Of a stretch of 64,000 nt of DNA, positions 35,879-42,927 are shown piece after piece (the stretch's first letter is position 1; each line of letters starts with the position of its first letter). Both the position numbers and the translations under genes were made by a program. The stretch comes from Sphingobacteriales bacterium 39-19 (lineage in GTDB: Bacteria; Bacteroidota; Bacteroidia; Chitinophagales; Chitinophagaceae), in the NCBI GenBank assembly GCA_001898465.1, contig MKTX01000007.1:62001-126000 (forward strand). The letters run 5' to 3'. Below the pieces are notes generated by a model. It was given only the letters and a program-made list of their open reading frames with translations, made no database searches and was not told the DNA's origin.

Positions 35879-36668
35879 GATTGAAGATCAACCTGGTGAA
35901 TATAATCCTTACCAAGCAGATGAAGTAATTATAGATCCTTCCATAAAAAATTATTATCCATGTGTTAGTCGAATTATTGATTCTTTAACGAATTACAGTA
36001 ATATGAATGCACTAGCCCAAGTAGCTTTGCATACTGTTTTTGGTGTGAATGAGAAAATGCATTTAACTTTTAAAACAAATTCTGGTTGGACACAATCGGA
36101 TGATGATGCTGGTACAAAACCAGATAGTTCATTTGTTAGCGAAAGTGGTTTTTACGCTACTATACAATTGAACCCTTGGGTTCTCAAGAATTCCACAGAA
36201 GAATATATTGCATCTACAATTATTCATGAAGCAATACATGCTTATATTGATTTCAAATATTATCAATATATTACAAACCAAATTGATTCTATTGAATTTA
36301 AAACATTATTTCCTATATACTGGCCACCTAATATATCTGGCGGAATTTATATACCACCTGGAAATCTTTCACAACATAAAATTATGGCATCAAATCTGGT
36401 TGCAACAATGACGAATTCATTAATTTCTACATATCCCAATGCCAGCATTTCTCCAGAATTAAGAGATTCAATTTATAGAGGATTAACATGGGGAGGTCTG
36501 CAGCATACTACTGCATTTCTTAGTAGAAGTGATACTTTAGCAATCAAGGCTATTAATATAATAGCAAGAGACACTTCAGTACATGCCCCATTTATATTAA
36601 CAGGGTATCCAACCCCACAATACACATATGATGCTCATAATTTAAACATGAAAATAGGATGCCAATGA
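35756..36668 (+). CDS. orphan linker plus zincin-like C-terminal domain (silent cassette candidate)
   Basis: An open frame of about 300 codons. It begins in the linker (EIPHAYPCTTP to CPPPTGGPGWVPI); no leader, N-terminal domain or clear ribosome site precedes it. An in-frame ATG at 35697 lies inside the transposase remnant and is unlikely to be native. The C-terminal domain (about 250 residues) has IASTIIHEAIHAYIDFKYY, an HExxH zincin motif, and LSQHKIMASN and LTWGGLQHTTAF, which may hold further ligands. No relation to the C-terminus of the 32.88-kb gene. The frame is intact to its stop, and the following gene overlaps it by ATGA. Confidence 0.7.
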
Positions 36669-37285
36669 AAACACTTATCATTATATTGCCTTTCCTGTTA
36701 TTGACTTCTCAAAATTTTGCACAATGCACAAAAGGGGATGTAAATAAAATTAGAAAAAAAATAGAGAATAGGGGATCAAAAACCGAATTGCAAGATTCAG
36801 TTTTGCAGAAACTTAAAATTAATAATGATTTGATTGTGGGTTATTCTAAGTTTAATACGACCTGGATGCATGTTCCTTCCCAATATTTCTTATTTGCTTT
36901 AAATAAGAATGGCTGCATTGGATATCACTATATAATTAAAAAAAATTCAATTAATAATGAAAAGCCATTAACTATTGACTCCGTGATAATACCCAACCAA
37001 ATTGCTAGCATGATATTAACTACAATTGTTAATAATAAAGCTTGGGAGATAAAACGTAATGAAAATGACAGCACTAATATATTTTGTGTAGATGCAATAA
37101 ATAAATTCAACTGCCAGATTTCAGATGCGTCTTATAAATCTTTGATATTATTGACAAAGTCTTCGAATATTGTCTCTACTTTTTATGCACCAGAATACTT
37201 TGAGAACGAATGTTGTCCTGGCAATAAAGACAGGCAAACTTTTATTAAATGCTATAATGTTCTTTACGGGATAATAAAAAATTAA
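36665..37285 (+). CDS. small secreted partner protein of the orphan cassette, 206 aa
   Basis: Start ATG at 36665 overlaps the preceding TGA (ATGA), the usual sign of translational coupling; an ATG at 36659 is an alternative. Signal peptide LIIILPFLLLTSQNFAQ, cut near residue 19. The mature part has about four Cys, including NECCPGNK near the C-terminus, and a strand-rich centre. Not recognised. Its place after the zincin-like cassette parallels the 34486 and 48141 genes. A/T-rich relative to core genes. Confidence 0.65.
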   Translation: MKTLIIILPFLLLTSQNFAQCTKGDVNKIRKKIENRGSKTELQDSVLQKLKINNDLIVGYSKFNTTWMHVPSQYFLFALNKNGCIGYHYIIKKNSINNEKPLTIDSVIIPNQIASMILTTIVNNKAWEIKRNENDSTNIFCVDAINKFNCQISDASYKSLILLTKSSNIVSTFYAPEYFENECCPGNKDRQTFIKCYNVLYGIIKN

Positions 37286-37360
37286 GCACATTCGAGAACA
37301 ACTCTCTGCTGGCGGCTATTGTAACGGCTTACCTACAACGGTAGAAAGATAATGATTTTT

Positions 37361-37401
37361 CTGAGGCATATAAAAAAACTCACCTACGGGTGAGTTTTTT
37401 T
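37361..37401 (+). repeat. right copy of 41-bp direct repeat flanking the island
   Basis: Identical to 32657-32697. Together they bracket a 4.7-kb segment holding the lipoprotein, partner genes, transposase remnant and orphan cassette. Confidence 0.9.
37379..37401 (+). terminator. terminator at the right island edge
   Basis: CTCACC-TACG-GGTGAG then seven T, preceded by an A-run; located between convergent genes, so it may serve both strands. Confidence 0.88.
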
Positions 37402-37441
37402 ATTAATGCCAACAGGCAAAAAATATTTTAAGAACGATATT

Positions 37442-38401
37442 TTATTTTTTTCTGATCAAAACTTTATCAACAGCAGCTACAATATGATCTGCATCTAACC
37501 CGTATTTTACAAGCAGTTCTTCCGGCTTGCCGCTTTCGCCAAACGTATCGTTGGTGCCAATATATTCAATGGGTATGGGATGATTTTTTGCGGCAACCTG
37601 TGCAATGCTATCACCCATGCCTCCATAAATATTATGCTCTTCGGCCGTAACGGCACAACCTGTTTTTTTGATAGAAGCTAAAATGCCTTCTTCATCCAAT
37701 GGTTTGATGGTATGCACATTGATCAAATCAACCTGAAGGCCTCTGGCCGCCAGAATTCTGGCAGCTTCTACGGCTTTCCAAACCATGTGGCCGCAGGCAA
37801 ATATGCTTACATCTGCTCCTTCATTTAAAACCTGTACTTTCCCAATTTTAAAATCTTCTTCTTTGGTAAATATAGGCCATACGGGGCGGCCAAAACGAAG
37901 GTAAACGGGCCCTTCATAATTGGCAATGGCTTTGGTTGCAGCCTTGGTTTGATTATAATCTGCAGGTACAATCACCGTCATACCCGGCAGCATTTTCATT
38001 AAGCCAATATCTTCTAATATTTGGTGCGTAGCGCCATCTTCACCTAGGGTAAGCCCGGCATGCGAAGCACAAATTTTTACATTTTTGCCACTATAAGCTA
38101 CGCTCTGGCGAATTTGATCGTACACTCTTCCGGTGCTGAAATTGGCAAACGTAGTGGTATAGGGTATTTTACCTCCAATGGTAAGGCCGGCAGCAATACC
38201 TGTCATATTGGCTTCTGCAATTCCGCATTGAATAAATCTTTCCGGGAATTCTTTCATAAAGCCACCCAGTTTTAAAGATCCTGCCAGGTCGGCAGTAAGG
38301 GCAACAATATTTTCATTTTCACGGGCGGCTTCCAGTATGCCATCCCCAAATCCACTGCGGGTGTCTTTTTTCCCGGTTACTTCTATGTCTTGTAAAGTCA
38401 T
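37442..38401 (-). CDS. transketolase family protein, C-terminal (pyrimidine-binding plus C) subunit
   Basis: 319 residues, half of a full transketolase. Motifs of the Pyr domain: ALTADLAGSLKLGGF, RFIQCGIAEANMTGIAAGL, HAGLTLGEDGATHQILEDIGLM; then the C-terminal domain with VSIFACGHMVWKAVEAARIL and ITAEEHNIYGGMGDSIAQV-like sequence. Such split subunits pair with a separate N-terminal (TPP-binding) subunit, usually next door; here the upstream neighbour is galE and no N-half is in the window. Non-oxidative pentose phosphate pathway, or a DXS-like relative. Confidence 0.88.
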   Translation of the reverse strand: MTLQDIEVTGKKDTRSGFGDGILEAARENENIVALTADLAGSLKLGGFMKEFPERFIQCGIAEANMTGIAAGLTIGGKIPYTTTFANFSTGRVYDQIRQSVAYSGKNVKICASHAGLTLGEDGATHQILEDIGLMKMLPGMTVIVPADYNQTKAATKAIANYEGPVYLRFGRPVWPIFTKEEDFKIGKVQVLNEGADVSIFACGHMVWKAVEAARILAARGLQVDLINVHTIKPLDEEGILASIKKTGCAVTAEEHNIYGGMGDSIAQVAAKNHPIPIEYIGTNDTFGESGKPEELLVKYGLDADHIVAAVDKVLIRKK

Positions 38402-38444
38402 GTATTCTGTTTTATGTGGCGCAAGTTAATTTATTTAATGCTTA

Positions 38445-39497
38445 TTAGTTTAGCGCTGCTTTTACGGCACCAAATAAATTATCATCTTCTTTTAATTTTA
38501 CTTCCCATGCCCAGGCCGTCTTCATCATATCTTCTAATGAATACCGGGGTATCCAATGTAAAATATTTTTTGCTTTATCATTATTGGCATAAATAGCTAC
38601 CACATCTCCCGGCCTGCGGCTGGCAATTTGGTAATTTAATTTTTTGCCACTTACTTTTTCAAAACTATTAATTACTTCTAAAACAGTATAGCCGTTCCCG
38701 GTACCCAGGTTAAAAACATCCAGCGAATTATTGCTTTGCTGCATTAAATTAAGCGCTAAGGTATGGGCATGTGCAATATCACATACATGAATATAATCCC
38801 GTATACAGCTTCCATCCCGGGTAGGATAATCATTCCCCCACACTTTCATTTGCGAAAGCTTACCTATTGCAGTTTGTGTAATGGCAGGAACCAGGTTTGC
38901 CGGTTTACCAATGGGAATTTCACCAATTTCTGCCGAAGGATGGGCCCCTACAGGATTAAAATAGCGAAGTAAAATGGCTTTAATATTAGGATGTGCATGA
39001 ATGGTATGCTGAATAATTTCTTCACCCATTTGTTTTGTATTGCCATAAGGTGATTCTGCCGGTTTAAAAGTTGTTTTTTCTGTTACCGGAATTTCATCCG
39101 GGTTGCCATATACCGTGCAGGAAGATGAAAATACAAAATGAGGGATTTTAAAATCATTTGCACAGCGTAATAAATTAAGCAAAGAGTTTAAATTATTTTC
39201 ATAATACATTAATGGATTTTCTACAGATTCGCCTACGGCTTTATATGCTGCAAAATGGATGATCCCTTTTAAATCGGGATTTTCCTGGAAAATGGCACAG
39301 GTGTCATCAAAATTGCAAAGATCAACAATGTAATTTTTTACTTTAACCCCGGTAATCTTTTCTACTCCATTTAATATTTGAATGTGGCTACGGCTATTAT
39401 TATCGGCCGATATTACCTGGTACCCATTCTCTATAAGATCTACCAGGGTATGTGATCCAATAAAACCACATCCTCCGGTAACTAAAATTTTATTCAT
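38445..39497 (-). CDS. galE: UDP-glucose 4-epimerase
   Basis: 350 residues from the Met at 39497 (MNKILVTGGCGFIGSH); 15 upstream codons are rejected because the NAD-binding GxxGxxG begins at once. Also HFAAYKAVGESVENPLMYYENN, the Ser of FSSSCTVYG, YGNTKQMGEE (YxxxK), LRYFNPVGAHPSAEIGE and GSCIRDYIHVCDIAHAH. Interconverts UDP-glucose and UDP-galactose for surface sugars. The transketolase gene starts 43 bases after its stop. Confidence 0.95.
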   Translation of the reverse strand: MNKILVTGGCGFIGSHTLVDLIENGYQVISADNNSRSHIQILNGVEKITGVKVKNYIVDLCNFDDTCAIFQENPDLKGIIHFAAYKAVGESVENPLMYYENNLNSLLNLLRCANDFKIPHFVFSSSCTVYGNPDEIPVTEKTTFKPAESPYGNTKQMGEEIIQHTIHAHPNIKAILLRYFNPVGAHPSAEIGEIPIGKPANLVPAITQTAIGKLSQMKVWGNDYPTRDGSCIRDYIHVCDIAHAHTLALNLMQQSNNSLDVFNLGTGNGYTVLEVINSFEKVSGKKLNYQIASRRPGDVVAIYANNDKAKNILHWIPRYSLEDMMKTAWAWEVKLKEDDNLFGAVKAALN

Positions 39498-39581
39498 AAT
39501 AACCGTTTGGAATCTTGCAAAGAAAACAAAAATATCACTCATATACAGAGTGATTTTAAAATGATTTTAAAGAGAAAGGCT

Positions 39582-40724
39582 TTAAGTAAAGAAATGATTC
39601 AATATAAAATAAAAAACACCAGCTAACAGGGCACTCACCGGTATGGTAAGAATCCAGGCCCAAATAAGGCTTACGGTAACGCCCCAGCGAACAGCGCTCA
39701 GCCGCCGGGTAGCGCCTACGCCCATTATGGCACCCGAAATGGTATGTGTAGTACTCACCGGGGCTCCCAGGTTGGCGGCAGTAAATAGGGTGATGGCACC
39801 CGCCGTTTCTGCACATACTCCTTCTAACGGGGTTACTTTGGTTATTTTGGTGCCCATGGTTTTTACAATCTTCCAGCCCCCGCTTAGTGTACCAATACCA
39901 ATAGCGGTATAACAAGCCAGCGGTACCCAATCCGGCATCTCGCTAAATTGATTTATTTGCCCCCCGGCAATTAAAGCAACCGTAATAATACCCATTACTT
40001 TTTGTGCATCGGCGCCTCCATGCCCAATACTAAATGCCGCAGAAGAAACCAATTGCAATTTTTTAAACATATTCCCGGTCCTGGCTGCCGTTTCGCCACG
40101 TAAAAAATTATAGGTATAGGCAAGTACAAAAATTACACCCAATGCCAGCAACCCCCACCGTTCAAATTCTTTTTTGAACGGGATAAACAATACACAACCG
40201 GCTACGAGTACAACGATAATAGAAATTTTAAGCCAAAATTTTTGCTGTATGGTTACCAAGGTAATAAAAATGGCAATGAACATTCCAATAAGCGGAGCCA
40301 GCAAAATAAAAATAATGGTCTTCATAATCATGGCGCTATCAATACTGCTAAATCCTGCAGCTGCAATGGCAGCGCCTGCAAACCCGCCAATTAATGTATG
40401 TGAAGAAGAAGAAGGGATACCGTACCACCAGGTAAGTAAGTTCCAGCTTATAGCAGCCAGTAATCCCGATAAGATGATTACCATTCCGTGGCTCCCACTT
40501 ACAATTTCAGGCTTTACGGTTTTTGCTACGGTATTTGCAACGGCATGATCGCTAAATACAAAAAAGGCAACAAAATTAAAAAAGGCAGCCCAGATTACAG
40601 CCTGAAAAGGAGTGAGTACTTTAGTACTTACAATGGTTGCAATAGAATTGGCGGCATCATGAAAGCCATTTATAAAATCAAATACCAATGCTAAAAAAAT
40701 AATTAAAATTAAAATGGTTGCCAT
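39582..40724 (-). CDS. inorganic phosphate transporter (PiT family)
   Basis: 380 residues with about ten membrane helices. Family signatures occur twice as in PiT proteins: DFINGFHDAANSIATIVSTKVL near the N-terminus and GANLGAPVSTTHTISGAIMGVG-type sequence (AANLGAPVSTTHTISGAI) near the C-terminus, plus IPSSSSHTLIGGFAG. Imports phosphate with a cation. Runs 36 bases behind the DUF47 gene, the normal Pit-DUF47 pairing. Confidence 0.94.
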   Translation of the reverse strand: MATILILIIFLALVFDFINGFHDAANSIATIVSTKVLTPFQAVIWAAFFNFVAFFVFSDHAVANTVAKTVKPEIVSGSHGMVIILSGLLAAISWNLLTWWYGIPSSSSHTLIGGFAGAAIAAAGFSSIDSAMIMKTIIFILLAPLIGMFIAIFITLVTIQQKFWLKISIIVVLVAGCVLFIPFKKEFERWGLLALGVIFVLAYTYNFLRGETAARTGNMFKKLQLVSSAAFSIGHGGADAQKVMGIITVALIAGGQINQFSEMPDWVPLACYTAIGIGTLSGGWKIVKTMGTKITKVTPLEGVCAETAGAITLFTAANLGAPVSTTHTISGAIMGVGATRRLSAVRWGVTVSLIWAWILTIPVSALLAGVFYFILNHFFT

Positions 40725-40759
40725 TAGATTATTTGAACAGTAAGAAAAACAGTGTGTGC

Positions 40760-41407
40760 TTAAGCGTATTTAATAATAATAGATTCTATTACGTTGGCAG
40801 CATCTTCACATTTATCTGTTACCACTTCCATGATCTGGTAAATTTCTCTTTTTTTAATAACTTCTTTGGCATCGGGTTCTGTAGCAAAGAGGCGTTCAAT
40901 ACTCATATCAAAAATATCATCTGCCTGGTTTTCTATACTGTTAATAGCCACCAGGGCATCGGTAATTTGCCTCATGTTTTTCATATTGCGTAATTCGGTT
41001 ACCGCTTTATGTACCTGCACACATCCCATGGCTATCAGGTCGCCCATTTTTTGTATGCCAATATCATCCGGGTTTACCCGGTAAAAATTTATTTTTTTGG
41101 CAGATGCATAAATGTAATCGGCAATATCATCTAAAGAAGTTGCCAGGGCATGAATATCTTCCCGATCGAAAGGCGTAATAAAGTTTTTACTGAGCTCAGT
41201 AAATATTTTATGGGTAAGTTCATCATTCACATGTTCCATTTCTTCAACCTGCTTTATAAGAACTGCTCTTTTTTCAAACTCGGGCTCACTTATAATTTGT
41301 TTAAGTGTTTCTCCCATTTTAAGCAACTCGGCCGATACACTTTCGAATAGCTGGTAAAAGACCCTGTCTTTGGGAAGAAAGATCTTTAAAATAGAATTGA
41401 ATGACAT
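40760..41407 (-). CDS. DUF47 family phosphate transport regulator (PhoU-like)
   Basis: 215 residues from the Met at 41407 (MSFNSILKIFLPKD); upstream open frame in the intergenic region is rejected. All-helical PhoU-like fold with two metal-binding E/DxxxD motifs: MEHVNDELTHKIF plus FDREDIHALATSLDDIADY, and NSIENQADDIFDMSIERLF plus MEVVTDKCEDAANVIESI. These proteins regulate the adjacent Pit transporter. First gene of the leftward pair; divergent from the porin gene. Confidence 0.93.
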   Translation of the reverse strand: MSFNSILKIFLPKDRVFYQLFESVSAELLKMGETLKQIISEPEFEKRAVLIKQVEEMEHVNDELTHKIFTELSKNFITPFDREDIHALATSLDDIADYIYASAKKINFYRVNPDDIGIQKMGDLIAMGCVQVHKAVTELRNMKNMRQITDALVAINSIENQADDIFDMSIERLFATEPDAKEVIKKREIYQIMEVVTDKCEDAANVIESIIIKYA

Positions 41408-41468
41408 GTAAATAAAATTTTGGGCAAATTTATAATTATAGGTTCTTTGCACAGGCAAAGAAAAATTA

Positions 41469-41507
41469 GTAATAATTTGATAACATACAACTAATATAAA
41501 CATTAAT
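41469..41507. promoter_or_regulatory. weak 11-bp-periodic PHO-box-like array between DUF47 and porin
   Basis: GTAATA, ATAACA, CTAATA and ATTAAT start at 41469, 41480, 41491 and 41502, all 11 bases apart, in the divergent region of two phosphate genes. The DNA is very A/T-rich, so chance matches are possible; compare the stronger array at 42845. Confidence 0.3.
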
Positions 41508-41524
41508 TTTAAGGTCAATATGAT

Positions 41525-42829
41525 ATGGGCATAAAAAAAATTATTATACCACTCTGTTGTATGTTGATTTCTGGTGTATTGAAAGCCCAGTTTTTAATGG
41601 ATATGGTGGATACAACCACCAACACGGGGAAGGGATTGCTGTCAATTTACAAAAATTTTGATGGATTTCGCATCAGCGGTTATGTACAGCCCCAATTTCA
41701 ATTAGCACAGGAAAAAGGGACAAGTAGTTTTGAAGGGGGCAATTTTGCTGCAGAAGTAAGCAACCGATTTATGCTACGCCGCAGCCGGGTGCGTATAGAT
41801 TATGTGCATTTTGGCCAGGGAAAGAAGCCCGGAGTACAGGTTGTATTTCAGTTTGATGCCAACGAAAGAGGCTTTACAGTACGGGATGTATGGGGTCGCA
41901 TTACCGAAAATCAATGGCAGTTATTTTCGTTTACTACCGGCATTTTTGCCCGCCCCTTTGGGTACGAAGTAAACCTGAGCAGTAGCGAAAGAGAAAGTCC
42001 CGAAAGAGGCCGCATGAGCCAGCTTTTAATGAAAAGCGAAAGAGATATTGGCGCCATGCTGAGTTTCGATGTAAGAAAAGAAACACATCCCCTCAAGAAA
42101 ATAAAATTCGATCTGGGGTTTTTTAACGGGCAGGGTATTGCAGTAAAGTCTGATTTTGATAATCACAAAGACCTGGTCGCTCGTTTATCCTTAAAACCCG
42201 TTTCGTTGAGTTCAAAAATAATTTTATCTGCTTCAGCTTCTACTTTACAGGGAGGGCTGCTCAATAATACCCCTTATGTATTTACTACCTTAATGCAAAA
42301 TGGCGAATGGAAGCAAGCCATAGATTCCGGCACTCAAAACAAAGGGAGTTACTCGCCCCGAAAATATTATGGCGCCGATGTACAATTAAAATTTAAAAAT
42401 AAAAAAGGATTTACCCAGTTGCGGGCTGAAATGTTGCAAGGCACCCAATCGGGTACAGCAATTAGTTCATTAACCCCCGAAGAGTTACAATCGGGTACTA
42501 ATGGGTTTTATCAGCGTCGTTTCAGGGGTGGTTATTTTTATTTTATACAAAACCTGGGCTCAGTAAAACACCAGTTGGTTTTAAAGTATGATTTTTACGA
42601 TCCCAATACCCGGGTATCGGGTAAAGAAATAGGCTGGCCCGGTGCAGGATTTACGCAGGCAGATATAAAATACAGCACCCTGGGCTTCGGGTACAATTAT
42701 TATTTTTCAGAAAATGTAAAGCTTATGCTTTATTATGCAAGCGTAAAAAATGAAAGTAGCAGCCTGCCCGGTTTTACAAGAGATGTTAGTGATAATGTAC
42801 TAACCACACGCCTGCAATTTAAATTTTAG
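41525..42829 (+). CDS. phosphate-selective porin O/P family outer membrane protein
   Basis: 434 residues. Signal peptide IIIPLCCMLISGVLKAQ; mature part is a 16-strand-type barrel with GYVQPQFQLA, NRFMLRRSRVRIDYVHF (typical of OprO/OprP: RRxRxxxxG/D), FTTGIFARPFGYEVNLSSSERESPERGRM and a C-terminal LTTRLQFKF ending in Phe, the outer-membrane insertion signal. Expected to pass phosphate or polyphosphate. Lies beside Pit/DUF47 and upstream of a TonB receptor with a PHO-box-like promoter. Confidence 0.9.
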   Translation: MGIKKIIIPLCCMLISGVLKAQFLMDMVDTTTNTGKGLLSIYKNFDGFRISGYVQPQFQLAQEKGTSSFEGGNFAAEVSNRFMLRRSRVRIDYVHFGQGKKPGVQVVFQFDANERGFTVRDVWGRITENQWQLFSFTTGIFARPFGYEVNLSSSERESPERGRMSQLLMKSERDIGAMLSFDVRKETHPLKKIKFDLGFFNGQGIAVKSDFDNHKDLVARLSLKPVSLSSKIILSASASTLQGGLLNNTPYVFTTLMQNGEWKQAIDSGTQNKGSYSPRKYYGADVQLKFKNKKGFTQLRAEMLQGTQSGTAISSLTPEELQSGTNGFYQRRFRGGYFYFIQNLGSVKHQLVLKYDFYDPNTRVSGKEIGWPGAGFTQADIKYSTLGFGYNYYFSENVKLMLYYASVKNESSSLPGFTRDVSDNVLTTRLQFKF

Positions 42830-42844
42830 GTAAATAACATTTCC

Positions 42845-42911
42845 GTAACAGTAGGGTAACATTTATGTAAACTTTAGTTTACATCCTGGTAATATGGTAG
42901 AAATACCTTTG
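42845..42911 (+). promoter_or_regulatory. PHO-box-like array of five hexamers plus -7 box
   Basis: GTAACA, GTAACA, GTAAAC, TTTACA and GTAATA start at 42845, 42856, 42867, 42878 and 42889: five units at exactly 11-base steps, the geometry of PhoB/PhoP-family sites. The middle two also form the palindrome ATGTAAAC-TTTA-GTTTACAT (42865-42884). TACCTTTG (42904-42911), a full TAnnTTTG box, follows 9 bases after the last unit, so the array replaces the -33 element. ATG at 42928. Confidence 0.72.
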
Positions 42912-42927
42912 CGCAAATAAAAGAGTT

